In this document: one piece after another, positions 1 to 10,421 of the stretch | Position numbering within the stretch: position 1 is the first letter of the stretch | How the letters are laid out: each line of letters starts with the position of its first letter | Assembly: GCA_027596075.1 (NCBI GenBank) | Contig: JADGJC010000149.1 | Location: 32,424 to 96,423, forward strand | DNA length: 64,000 nt | Direction: 5' to 3' | Source of the DNA: Rhizophlyctis rosea | Lineage: Eukaryota; Chytridiomycota; Chytridiomycetes; Rhizophlyctidales; Rhizophlyctidaceae | Program-made: the position numbers and the translations under genes | Notes under the pieces: generated by a model | What the model saw: only the letters and a program-made list of their open reading frames with translations | Told to the model about the DNA's origin: nothing | Database searches by the model: none

Positions 1-2
1 GG

Positions 3-392
3 GGAGTGGAAGGATCTGATTCGATGTGTTGGAGTGGGATTATTGGTGTTTCGGCGGATGGGATGCCGTTGGTTGGCAGAATTTCTCGTGAACTGACTGG
101 ACGGAAAGTCGACAAAACCGGTGGGATGGATAATCTGAACGCTGGACGAGGAGCACCGGCTGGGGAGTGGATGTCAGCGATATATAATGGGGATGGAATG
201 TGTTGGGCGTGGCTTTGTGGGACGGCGGTTGGGATTATGATTGCTGGGACTGAGGATGATGTGAGGTTGCCGGCGCCGGGGAGGCCGGCTGGGAGGTTGG
301 GAGATTGGTTTCCGGAAGAGGAGTTGTGTCCGAGTGTCGAGAGGGTGAGGAAGATGGATGTTGGGGAGTTGGCGGAGGAATTGATGTCGTGA
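3..392 (+). CDS. FAD-dependent oxidoreductase, C-terminal end (5' cut by window)
   Basis: The frame is open from the window edge to a TGA at 390-392, so only the last ~130 residues are present. They match the C-terminal part of the D-amino-acid-oxidase-type FAD oxidoreductase fold: a W-x-G-I-I-G-V-S-x-D-G-M-P-L-V-G strand-turn followed by G-E-W-M-S-A-I-Y-N-G-D-G-M and a hydrophobic helix, which in this family closes the FAD site and carries the conserved Y/H-N-G-x-G-M turn. No in-frame ATG needs to be the start; the real start lies outside the window. Substrate cannot be told from this piece. The gene runs toward the minus-strand gene at 800-2082, so the two are tail to tail. Family call is from motif recognition; subfamily is unknown. 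Confidence 0.7.
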   Translation, partial: GVEGSDSMCWSGIIGVSADGMPLVGRISRELTGRKVDKTGGMDNLNAGRGAPAGEWMSAIYNGDGMCWAWLCGTAVGIMIAGTEDDVRLPAPGRPAGRLGDWFPEEELCPSVERVRKMDVGELAEELMS

Positions 393-799
393 TGTGGGAG
401 CACATCTCTGGCAACCATGCTTTGTATCCCTGCAGCCACGCACGCGGGACGATGTTGGATGGTGCCGAGACGAATCTGATGGGCTTGCTGTGCATATATT
501 TTTCTATTTGATGTATATAACGCAATTGGTACATGTCAACATCTGTGAGACAACATCCCTATCCAAGGTCTTTGCTCTACGGATTGGTGGTAAATCGAAT
601 CATTTGCTAAAAGAGGAGGTTGCGGGCAAATGTCGGGGCGCCCAATATCACATCTTCAAGAAGCATGTACTCAAATCACAGGGTTTTCTACTGCTGACTA
701 TATATTGATCTTACTTTCGAACATTGATGAAACTGTCTGACTAATACAACTAAACTCGGCACCTCGCCCATCCGAACACAACATAATATCTAAACTGAT
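393..799. other. Tail-to-tail intergenic spacer
   Basis: About 400 bp between two convergent gene ends. Only short frames without family resemblance are present; it probably holds the two 3' UTRs. Confidence 0.5.
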
Positions 800-2082
800 C
801 TACAATGTACCACGCTTTTCAAGTTGTGGAACGCGATTCTTCATCTCCTGTTCGAAGCGGGCCTTCTTGCTGGGTCGGACTTGGGGATCTACTTCATCGT
901 TCACTACAGGCGTGACGGTTAGCGCTACCTCATCCGCCATGTCGAAGTCCGTCGCTTGAGATGATTGTGAGAGGACTTGCTGTTCCTGGGAGTGCTGGTG
1001 GTATCAGTGGACAATCATGCAAGCTACAGTGTGACGACCATGAGCAGCCATACCTGGGGCTGGGAGTTGAGGTATTTGTCGAAGGCGCTCAACGTGCTTG
1101 GGGTTCTTTCGAACTGGGATGGGTTGATGTTAGAGCTGCTGCCTTGAGATGATGCAAGCTAACAAGTTTGTCACTTTTTTGCTGGGCCCGAGCTCAGCAT
1201 ACCTGGATCATTCCATCTGCCAAATAAGATCCCTCGAAATCTAAGAAGTTGGGCTGCGTGGGTTGGGACTGCGAAAGCCATCAATTGAGTGTCATTTTTT
1301 TCGCTACATGTTTACGGACCTCGGCTTGAGAACCACTGACAGAAGAATCCTCGGTGGGGGCATAGGAGGGTGCGAGTGTGAGCGCTGGTGCGGATGCAAG
1401 CGCCGAAGGAGGGGTGAGTGTAGGACTCTGGGGTGTGCCAGGCTGGATTGTTGTTAGCGGTCAATGGTCGTCTTGCGGAATGACCTCCATCAGCTCACCT
1501 CATTGTCTTCCATTTCCGAGTCACTGGAACTGGCAAAGTTGACGCTCTCCAGACTACCATATGCCGCCTCATTGTCTTCCATTTCCGAGTCACTGGAACT
1601 GAGGAAGTGGGCGCTCTCTAGACTACCGTATGTGGCCTGATCTGATATGTAGTCGACGTCCGTCATTTGCGAATCTTGAGAATCGGCTGAATTTTCAACG
1701 TTAGTCATTGAGACAGAACAAAACGCACATTGAACAGCCTTACCTGACCCGTTGACGCTATCTATGCACATGCAGAAAAAACCACACCAGCATGAGTTAA
1801 CAGGATCATGTACAACTAGCTAATAACATCAGAAATTGCGTATGATTTTCTACCAGGTACTACGCTTGAGGTCCTCTGCAGCTGTTGAGCCGGCGGCGAT
1901 GGTGCTCCTTCCCTGCAAGATGCATCACGCGTTTCGTCGTGAGTTCTCTTGCGGGGTTGGGGGTTCACCTCGATCTTACACTTGTTGCTGTCCTCAGTTG
2001 TGATTGAGACATTAGCACGTCTGTCATAAGCGACATACACAGACGAGCTTTGGAGATGAACGTTGCCTGCTGGATACTGCAT
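800..2082 (-). CDS. Seven-exon hypothetical protein with tandem 23-residue acidic repeat
   Basis: Not recognised. Reading the minus strand from ATG at 2082 gives seven exons joined by phase-compatible GT-AG introns: a ~76-residue first exon, a micro-exon (D-S-V-N-G-S), an acidic exon, then three short Ser/Pro/Gln-rich exons and a last exon ending K-R-G-T-L-stop at 800. About 300 residues. The third exon holds two near-identical copies of a 23-residue unit (Y-G-S-L-E-S ... S-S-S-D-S-E-M-E-D-N-E), which looks like a casein-kinase-2 type acidic cluster. The last exon has a basic patch (R-P-S-K-K-A-R-F) resembling the region before the tail of the neighbouring DUF7918-like paralogs, and short-exon architecture is also shared, so distant kinship is possible. 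Low-complexity sequence suggests a disordered nuclear protein; this is inference. The true start could lie further upstream. Confidence 0.5.
1498..1635 (-). repeat. 69-bp coding tandem repeat, two copies
   Basis: Copy one is 1498-1566 and copy two 1567-1635. They differ at a few positions and keep the reading frame (69 = 3 x 23), duplicating the acidic serine cluster of the hypothetical protein. A third, partial unit may follow at 1636. Confidence 0.85.
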
Positions 2083-3210
2083 GGCGAGATATACAGGGCG
2101 ACTGGATGTGACACTAAAGCGTGGGGAAGGTAGTTGAGAGATGATACGGTAAGTTCAACTCTTGAAGAAGACGCTTTCAAATGCCTACACACTGCCATTT
2201 TTACACAACTTACCCGAGGAAATACGGCAAAAGGTCCTGATATGGACTGATGTTGGAATTACCCAATGCGAATCGTTATGGGGGAGCCCAGAGACCATCC
2301 TACATATAGAAATCTTAGCCGCAGAGAAGGAAAAAGGGAATCGGATGGCATGACCTTGGCGTCCCTTGAGCTCCAAAAAGCGCAGCAACTCAACCTTAGA
2401 AAATTGGAGATTGTGGGCAAGGAAGGGGGTCACGTTGCAGGATTTTGACAGGTTTGACAGGTCGGGGCCAAATGGGAGGTGCCACACTGGCGCGGCCGGA
2501 CGCGAGGGTCCAATTGAAATTGCGCCACTTCAGAGGAAAGGCTGACCATCAGTGGCCAAATGTATAGCATTGATAAGCTTGTATGAAGGTATGCTTCACT
2601 GACTAAAACGTAGACATCCTCCCTTTGCCTTCTGTCCATATAGAATCATCACCGAAGTGGGAATTGCAGCCCCATCCAACACAGCCCCGCGGAGTGATGC
2701 GAACGCTCTCTTGTTTCCCGTCAGCCCCAACCTCTTCCTCTTCTTTCTTTGAAATTCGGCATTACTTCAGTTCTATGCTACTCTGATACTATGTGGGCCC
2801 AGCTTGGGTACCCCTGTCGTCCTGCCTGAGCTGAATACTTGGCAGTCTTTCCAGCCTGAAAGCAAAGGGAGGTCGAAAGTAGGAATTGAGATGTATACAC
2901 ATCTGTCAGACACCATGTCGACCGGATCATTTCCGCCAAAAAGGACCCAACATTAGTAAACAAAAGATGTAAACAAAGCATAGTAACATGTGTGCAGCTG
3001 ACATGGATGAAGATATGAACTAATACGAAAGTCTAGCAGGCTCCTCAGGAGATTTGGGTAACCAACATCAGACAGTCATTCCTCCAAGAATGGAACGGGC
3101 TCCAAGCTGACAGTTTGCTACATTGCGGCACTTGTTGATACAATACATGACATCTTGCAATTGCGACTGCAATCTGTTTTCCCACCCAAGGCTTCAGCAA
3201 ATCCAGGAGA
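2083..3210. other. Gene-poor stretch upstream of the hypothetical gene
   Basis: No convincing gene. It contains a pair of TGTAAACA-like sites at about 2956-2980, the same motif found upstream of the DUF7918-like paralogs, and a plus-strand frame (2162-2353) with an F-box-like start (L-P-E-E-I-R-Q-K-V) that does not continue. Confidence 0.4.
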
Positions 3211-4536
3211 TCAATCATCATCTATCACCACGACTCCATCAGGATCTTCTGTGTACCGCGCCTGGCTGCAGCTCGGGCCAGCTAGAGAAGCCTCTCCCTC
3301 ATGCTTATGTTTTCCCTCGGCCTTCACGATCGCGAAAAGCGCTTTGCGCTCTTCTTGTGTGAAGGACGACCAAGTGCCGGCGACGGATTGAATGACCTGG
3401 TTTGATAGATGATTTACTTAATTGCTTCGATATGGATGTCTTCATAACCAATCTGACTCAACGGACCTGTGCTTTGCGAGATTTCTGCGCGCCAAATGAT
3501 GAACTGGTGGATGGGTTGGCATTTGATGGTCCGGGATGCGAGATCTAATGTCGAAATCATTTAATGTGTATCAAAACATTCAAGTGTCCAATGTGGCCGC
3601 ACCTGCTCATGTTTCATTTCAATGACGAGGGCGTCCGTTGGACTGACGGTATCCTCACGAAGTGGTGTAGTTGTTGACGCTGTCATCAACGCCTGTCAGT
3701 AGTACCCATTTTCCGAAGGGTTGCCGAGTCGCCGATAATACCTTACCTTGCGGAGTCGTTAGCAGCGGTGATGATGTTCTCTGCTGCAAGGAGCGATATG
3801 TTTGTCCTTCAGATCAGGTATTCTCCCAGCAATGCGAAGGTTGCAGTCACCAGTCTGACTTTACCGGGGCTTGCATATTTGAAGACGAGGGTTGCGTGGC
3901 GTTGGATGCGCTCAACTTCGTAGGAACTGTAGGAAGCCTGGTCGTTGTTGCCGATGTACGTCGCTGGGGACAATCTACAAGATCTGTCAGGAATCTTCCA
4001 CAGCGCACCAAATATTGTCACCTCAAAATGCCCTACATTGTGATAGTATCACGCCTACGCCCGTCTTTGCTTGCAAGTCTCTCGTCAACGACGTTGGATG
4101 TCATAGCAACTTCTCGCTTCCCTTCTGCACAAAAGCCGTGCTCTCGAATCGTCCAGAACTCCACCTGAATGGTGGAGCATGCCATTGCTCCCTCATGGGT
4201 AGCTTCACCCTCGACGTGCTCTGGGATGAGTTAACAAAACATCGGCCGTTGAACGTGGGTGTTGTCAATCCATCTTCCGCGAATGACAGTTGACTCTCCA
4301 GAACGTAAAATTGTTTCAGTCAGTTTAGTCACCCCGTCAACTGTAGCCTCCACGATCACACTATCCGCATCTTCTTTGCAAAGGACATTACTAATCGTGT
4401 CCAACTCGTAGATGCCTCCTTTTCCTACCGAGATGTAGCAGCTGAGACTGGATTCCATTCGCTCCGCCCGATATTCCGGAAGAGCATGACCATTGACTGT
4501 GACTTGGCAGCCGACCTCTTTTTCTTCGAAGTACAT
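3211..4536 (-). pseudogene. DUF7918-like paralog 1, in-frame TAA in exon 1
   Basis: All six family exons can be traced on the minus strand. Exon 1 starts at ATG 4536 (M-Y-F-E-E-K) with the signature V-N-G-x-A-L-P-E-Y and a C-Y-I strand. A TAA at 4231-4233 (codon 102) interrupts it; the same frame then continues with the expected S-T-I-Q-V-E-F-W strand. Exon 2 has the L-V-F-K-Y-A-S-P-G strand, exon 3 the A-A-E-N-I-I-T version of the family's G-I-I-P turn, and exons 4-5 are Ser/Pro-rich linkers. Exon 6 ends in V-K-A-E followed by G-V-V-V-I-D-D-D, a SIM-like tail. I tested a cryptic intron over the TAA (GTTAAC...TTCAG, 71 nt) but it breaks the frame. Everything downstream is conserved, so the lesion is either recent, read through, or a sequence error. 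Confidence 0.65.
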
Positions 4537-5401
4537 CGTGATTGCAGGTGTCAGATGTGCAGGTGAAAAGTGATGGTAGTAATATGTGTTGCTGTGCAGG
4601 AGGCGAGGGAGGATGAGAGTTTTCTCTCGATGAACAAAGCCAGGCAAAACGAGTTGAATGGGTGGGAAACGTGTATCATCCTCAGACTCCTGAGAGCGTG
4701 CACCGTCCGCAAACTCCTGAAACCTTTACATCACTTGGGGTCAAGAAGTCACGTTATCATTGCATGATCACACAGGCAGGTTTCAGGACAACGCGACGCG
4801 ATGCAACCATGGCATGTGATGCTTCTTGGTTCCAAACACATGCCTTGAGCATCGCCAACCCGGATTCAAAGCAAACTGTTATTCTGAAAAAGCCATCTTA
4901 TGATGAAACCCACAAAAAAGAGGTAGAACTCGACACATACTGTGATTCAACAGCAATCTATTTACATGGATGGGTTCATGAGAACGTCCTATTGAACATG
5001 CCAATCAAAATTCCCTAAGGACGCCAGTGCATGGTACTCATATGTCATATGCGAAGCCTTATGCTCATATAGCGAATGCCAAGGCGTCGGGCTGCACTGG
5101 GATTGATCTGTCACACCTGTTGCATGGACGCTGTTTTCAGGCCATCCATGTCAACAACTTCAACGATTGAAACCACTTGGAACTTTTCAACATCATGCAG
5201 TCCGACGTCGGGCATCTGTTCGCTCAGAGCATATAAGTCAGTGTTGCCCACATCTATAACTGACCAATCATTCACATGAACATCCCCGTCCTCCCTCCCC
5301 CAATACATACACACTGCCAGTGCACGTGCAATGAATAGCAAACACCCGATTGAAATTGAGCTATTACATCATACACTGCATTGAACAACCACTGATGCCT
5401 T
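4537..5401. other. Spacer between DUF7918-like paralogs 1 and 2
   Basis: Should hold the promoter of paralog 1. I do not see the duplicated TGTAAAC block here, unlike upstream of the other full-length copies. Short frames have no family resemblance. Confidence 0.4.
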
Positions 5402-6020
5402 TCAATGATCGTACAGCACCATAACTCCATCCACATCTAGAGTGAATCTCACCTTCTTCCAGCTGGATCCCGCGGTCAATTTGTCATCCTTCTCTCATTT
5501 GGGAGCTTTTTCCGGCTTGATGATCAAGATTCTCGCGCGCTGGTCGGCCAAAAAGGAGTCCCAAGAATCCATGAAGGAGGTCACCAGCCAAGTACCAAAA
5601 GAAGTAGTCAAAAAGATGAACTTCCTGCGCCAGCTAACTTGAAGAGCCGGCGAGGGCATACCTGATCATTCTGTGAACATTGCGCAATGGGGGATGCATT
5701 AGAAGAGGGAGGGTATGAAGTGTCGGCTTGCGAGAACTACTGCCGAATATGGATCAGTCACGGGGAGCTTTCACTATCTTTGGCCGGGCAGCAAGGTTTC
5801 GTACCTCATCGCGAATACTTGTGAAAGACGCCCGCATTGGTTGAGCCAATGGTTGCATTCCGCTCATCTTGTGAAGCTGGTAATGCTTCGATGAGCTGCA
5901 TGCTAAACTTATTCCGTGTGCAAATTATGATACCTATGTCAATCGCGCTGGATGCTCTTCCACAACGCTTGATAAGGATGTGATACCTTGCGCTCTAAGG
6001 ACGTCCAAAGGGTTCATTGA
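5402..6020 (-). pseudogene. DUF7918-like paralog 2, 5'-truncated remnant with stop codons
   Basis: Only exons 3-6 of the family are recognisable: the L-R-A-Q-G-I-T-S version of the G-I-I-P turn near 5980-6000, a short linker exon, a Ser/Pro exon ending in N-D-Q at a splice donor, and the last exon. The last exon keeps one I-K-P-E motif and a D-G-V-M-V-L tail, but a TGA at 5495-5497 replaces the arginine of the conserved V-K-R-E motif, consistent with CGA to TGA. Exon 4 also appears to end in an in-frame TGA. The N-terminal beta domain (exons 1-2) is absent: the next gene's 3' end begins at 6371. This is a clear relic of the array. Confidence 0.75.
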
Positions 6021-6370
6021 TGACCGTCATGCCATCGATTGAACATATCATACACGGGATGCGCCTTCCAAACCTTTTAGGGTGAACGGGCCGTCATCGT
6101 AAGCAGCTAGGGAGATCTACTTCAGTAACGAGCGAGTTTGGGTTGTACGGCGACACACATGTGACATTTGTGACATTTCTGAGGTTATGTTCAATGGCCA
6201 CTTATGCCGTTGCTACGGTCGGGCGATTGCCAGGGGACGAGTGATATTCCCATTGTGTGGATCGGAAAGGGGTGATGGCCCTTGAATGGTATGCATTATC
6301 TACCTAACCCATTCACGATAGTAATATGCCTGATTGGCAGAAACACCTCGATATACAACCTAATGAGCAT

Positions 6371-7699
6371 CTAATCATCTTCCAAAACAATCACCCCATC
6401 ATCATCTTCCCTGAATCGCGCCTTCTTTCGACTTGGCCTAGCATCATCTTCCCTCTCCTCCCGCTTGACATTCCCCTCGAACTTGATCATTGATAACAGT
6501 TTTGCGCGTTCTTCCGGGGAGGCGGACGCTCAGGAGGTGGAGATGACGTTGATTGCCTTTTTGCCGCAAGAGGTGTGGGCGTGATGTTAGTGGGCTGGCA
6601 AGTAGCGGCCATGTGTGCCAAACACTTTACTTGGTCTAGCTCTGTACGCTCTTCTGCAGTACCGACATGGGGTTCCTGTTTTCCCGAAGGTCATTGAGGG
6701 ATATTGACTATTTGTAAGGGCGACCGTTGGTTTTACGTACCTGTTGGTGCTCAAATTTGATAGGCCCCAGAATCCTATCAGTGGTCGGACTGGCAGTAGC
6801 AGAGCGCTTGGTTCTGTTGGGTTCAGCTGGGTTTCGAGGTAGTATCAGCAGAAGTTGTGGGCAGAGATTTCTGATCAATGTGTACCTTCATCTGTCTGGT
6901 TTTGCGCGGGAGTCAAGCTGCTTGGGATGATATCTTGTGCTTCAAGGATGTCTGATAACGTTTCAAGGATGGGGACTCCACGTTAGTACGGCATCAGTTG
7001 GCTGAATCAACATAACGGCTTACGACGACTTGCATAAATAAACTTGAACGTTACATAGCATTCAATCCTATCGCACGTACGACTCCTTAGCCCCTTGTTC
7101 GCGACAGTTGCTGGTGGACTTGACCTTCAAGTGGGCATTTACATGACTCAGATACGCTCAACAACCAATTGGAACTCAACCTCTTACAGTGATAACGTAT
7201 CGAGCAATCGTCCGCCCTTCTTGACTGCTCGCTCATCTACTGTGGTCGCAAGCGTCTTTGCCTCTGCCGTCTTCTCGAACTCAGGTCCTTGAAGACGAGC
7301 TTTCCAGACTGACACGCAAATAGTGGACAAAGTTGAAGGTTCTCCGCTGGATTCGTAATTCTCCTCCCGTTGTGAAGCGAGTCGACCAAATTGTAGGCGT
7401 TGGAGAGTGGTGGCATTCAACCATCGGCCGCATATCATGGATGTTTGTCCCTGAGGTAAATGTTTTGCCGAAATGTTCGGGTGCCGACCATCAAGCTTCA
7501 AAAGTTTCAAAATGCCACCCAACATATGCTCGTCTGTAGTTGGGTATCCGTCATTCGTTATCGACACTTCATAATATGAGCCCGCTTCCACCGCAAGCCA
7601 GCAGGTCATAGTGTCGCCGTCAACTTCAACCTGGTACTCCGGTAAGGGTTGCCCGTCAACAAACACCTCACAGCGAATCTTCTTCTCTTCGTGATACAT
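6371..7699 (-). CDS. DUF7918-like paralog 3, lacks SUMO cassette through a TGA in last exon
   Basis: Start ATG at 7699 (M-Y-H-E-E-K-K-I-R-C), chosen because the same M-Y/F-x-E-E/G motif starts the other copies. Exon 1 holds V-D-G-Q-P-L-P-E-Y and the beta strands; exon 2 has T-F-K-F-I-Y-A-S; exon 3 has E-A-Q-D-I-I-P; exon 4 carries I-K-F-E before the donor. The last exon opens in the family phase but meets a TGA at 6530-6532 after eight codons, so the mature protein would miss the final ~60 residues. Those residues remain intact in frame downstream (I-K-F-E, V-K-R-E, then V-I-V-L-E-D-D), which argues for a recent lesion. A stop in the last exon would normally escape nonsense-mediated decay, so a truncated protein could still be made. 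Function of DUF7918 is unknown. Confidence 0.65.
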
Positions 7700-7844
7700 G
7701 ATGGTAACATGTGATGGTATGTAATGGCAAAGGAAGGTACAGTTTGAACGTGAGAGGAAACAGCCATTGCGGAGTGGAGGTTTGAAACGACGGGAAAGTG
7801 GCAAGGCTTTGAGTTTGGAGAATGTTTCATAGAATGGATATGTG

Positions 7845-7920
7845 ACCAGGGTTCAATTTCCGTATGGACCCTGGCGCCACATCAGCTACTTCAAAGCTGC
7901 TTGTAAACGTTCCCGCGTGA
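7845..7920 (-). promoter_or_regulatory. Duplicated promoter block upstream of paralog 3
   Basis: About 200 bp upstream of ATG 7699. Shares ATGGACCCTG-GCGCCA and TTGTAAACGT with the blocks at 10083-10160, 11860-11925 and 14160-14250. TGTAAAC is the core of the forkhead-factor consensus; binding is inference. Confidence 0.5.
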
Positions 7921-8569
7921 ACAATCAAAGTTCCTCCTCTCATCGTCCCATTTTCCATCCATATCTCCATCAAGCCCACTAATGTCCGTTTCGTCAAGCA
8001 CAACGAATGAACTTCGCTCTCTTACTCACCCATCCTTCCCCCTCTTCATTTCCAAACGACCCCTAGCCTCCTTTCCGCATTTTCCCCACTCCGTCGGATT
8101 ACATTCCGCATGGAAACACCTCGAAAGTTACACCACCAGTGAGAAGTATAGAAATGTATTGGTCGCTTTCAGACATACATGTATGGAGGGCTCGGGGAGG
8201 GCTGACCAAAATTTCCCGGCCCAATTTCCTAAGTGAGCGCGGGGGTTGAAAGGGCTAAAACGCGGATACATGTATATCTGAAGACGACCATTGGTAAAGA
8301 TCGCAAGAGCTAAGCCTTGTCTGCAGACACGTGTTGAAGGGACCGAAACTTCAAACTTGCCACCCGTCCCCCCGTGGGAATTGTGGTGTGATGATCTTCA
8401 TTCACCATGATGCACATTTCCAGATGGGCCCCATAGCGCACAGAGTAAGGAACCACACATCTAATGTACAACCTTAAATTTCTTATGTTTTCGAAGAAGG
8501 CCACCACATGAAACTGAAAGCCTCGCGATTCCTGCCACCATATTTATAACTAAACATCTGCAAAGCCAT

Positions 8570-9900
8570 TCAATCATCCTCCAATATCAGCGACCCGTCA
8601 GCATCCACCGTATACCTGACCCACTGTTGGCTACGGCCCGCCATCGATTCGTCCTCTCTCTCTGGCTTAACTTCATCCTCGGGCTTAACATTCGCCCACA
8701 CTCTTGCACGCACTGCTGGTGGGAGGTTCTGCAATTCTTTGGAAAGATTGCTTACCATCTAATGAAATACAGGGATTGTCAATGTTGTTTCGAGACATTC
8801 AACACCGAATCATTCCCTTACCTGATCTTCATCTTGGACTTGGCGTGGTGCAGATGAATTATTGGGAGGGCGCGGATTTGACGGTCCCGCTTGCGGCGTC
8901 TGTGCACAGATTTGCAATCAATCATGAAGAGTCTTTTTTTGAATACGAGAATGCTTTGTACCTCTTTACGTCGTCTTTTGAGGGGCCTCTCCTCAATCAA
9001 ACCAACCGTTGTTTCGCGGTATGAAGAAGTTTCCGCATCTGCCATGCCGGTATTTGGTTGCTATTTTCCATATTGAGCAGCGGCAGTCCGATGTTTGTTC
9101 TCACCGTCGCCATTTTCTTCCACTTCCGACAAAGAGGGTATGGTTCCTTGCGCTATAAGCAGGTCTGGTGGTTCCGCTTGTAAATCGTTTGACAATTGCA
9201 CCAGGTAGTAGCAAGACTCTTACCGCGGGTGGCGTACTTGAAAAGAAAAGTGAGGTACAGCTTTTGGTTCTCACAGTACCAATCCTCATTCTCTGAATCG
9301 ACAGCCGTGGGTGGATCCAATCTGCTTTTACATGTAAGTTCAATAACAGGAGAGAACAAATCAAAACTCATATGGTCGTCTTACGTACGTGATCAAGGTA
9401 TCAAGGGTGCGACCATCCTCCTTGGCCTCCCTTTCGTTGATGACAGGCGAAACTGTCACTTGATCATAGGCTTCTCTTTCTGATGCGCACTGGTACCAGC
9501 GAGCTGTCCATATTTCTACACGTACAGTAGACAGAGCACCGGCTTTCCCTTCCCCCCTCTCGCTGTCATCATCGTCCGAGATAGTGGTGAAACGATTGAA
9601 CCTCGCCAATTGGAGGCGTTTATCATCGAGCCACTTGCCCTTGAACGTGATTTTCTCGTTGTACTTTGGCTCTTGTCGGGAAAATTTGACGTTGCCATCA
9701 ATAATCGGTAAGGCGGCTAGGCTTTTGCTGGGGTTTGTGGTTGGATATCCCTTGTTGACTACCGTTATTTCGAAAGCCTCTCCATGTTCGGCTGGGATCC
9801 AGCAGGTGATAGTGGAGCGGCTGACTTTGGTCTGGTATTCCGGTAGGGCTTGCCCGTTGACTGTCACTTGACAGGCAATTTTCTTCCCCTCGTGGTACAT
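8570..9900 (-). CDS. DUF7918-like paralog 4, apparently intact
   Basis: Six exons in phase, about 345 residues. Exon 1 (9900 to 9389) starts M-Y-H-E-G-K-K and has V-N-G-Q-A-L-P-E-Y-Q, a T-C-W-I-P-A-E strand, and an S-T-V-R-V-E-I-W strand. Exon 2 begins at an AAAAGCAG acceptor, reads L-D-P-P and ends in F-L-F-K-Y-A-T-R-G; a 47-nt intron follows. Exon 3 has L-L-I-A-Q-G-T-I-P. Exons 4 and 5 are short, polar and Pro-rich. Exon 6 has two V-K-P-E motifs seven residues apart and ends S-L-I-L-E-D-D. The F-K-Y...A-Q-G-x-I-P order is the hallmark that I associate with fungal DUF7918. Two psi-K-x-E SUMO consensus sites plus a SIM-like tail suggest a nuclear SUMO-linked protein; that is inference. With paralog 5 it is the best reference copy in the array. 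Confidence 0.72.
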
Positions 9901-10082
9901 TATGTGCTGGGTTTTGACTTTTGAGAGAGGGTTGGCCGGCAACCACCGGGGGAAAACTGGAAAAGAGTAAGGGGAGAAAATAGAAACAAAAAAAGCGGCT
10001 TTGGGGTGTGTGCGACTTGAGCCGCATGGCGCTATGTCATATGTGCGGATCAGTGGGATCTTGTGCGGGATCAGAAGTGTCA

Positions 10083-10160
10083 AATGTGTCAAAAGTCCCA
10101 CATGGACCCTGACGCCAGCACTACCAAGCCACATGTAAACAACCTTGTAAACAATTTAAA
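10083..10160 (-). promoter_or_regulatory. Duplicated promoter block upstream of paralog 4
   Basis: Contains TGTCAAA repeats, CATGGACCCTGACGCCA, then CCACATGTAAACAAC and TTGTAAACAA, giving two forkhead-like TGTAAACAA sites 13 bp apart, about 235 bp upstream of ATG 9900. Confidence 0.55.
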
Positions 10161-10421
10161 TTCGAGTAACCTCTCGTCTTTTCTTCCTCCATCACAGGCT
10201 TCTGTTACTGTGGAGCACAATCATACGGCAATACCAATGCTCGTCGAGGTCACATTTGTACTTCAAGAAATTACGTACCAAGGCGGTTGTGTTGCTTGGT
10301 GAAAGCATGAAACTGCATTTGATCGACTCATATGTACAAGAATGTGCTCAAAAAAACGGCTTTCTAACCTTTGTTTGAGACCCAACTCATTCGAATACCC
10401 TACGTCATGGCTGCTAGCTAT

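Noticed and set aside
2162..2353. Plus-strand frame with F-box-like start (L-P-E-E-I-R-Q-K-V)
   Set aside because: Only ~15 residues resemble an F-box, no continuation in any frame, and the region otherwise looks non-coding.
4219..4233. A mini-intron that would remove the TAA in DUF7918-like copy 1
   Set aside because: The nearest GT-AG pairs give 15 nt (too short) or 71 nt (breaks the reading frame).
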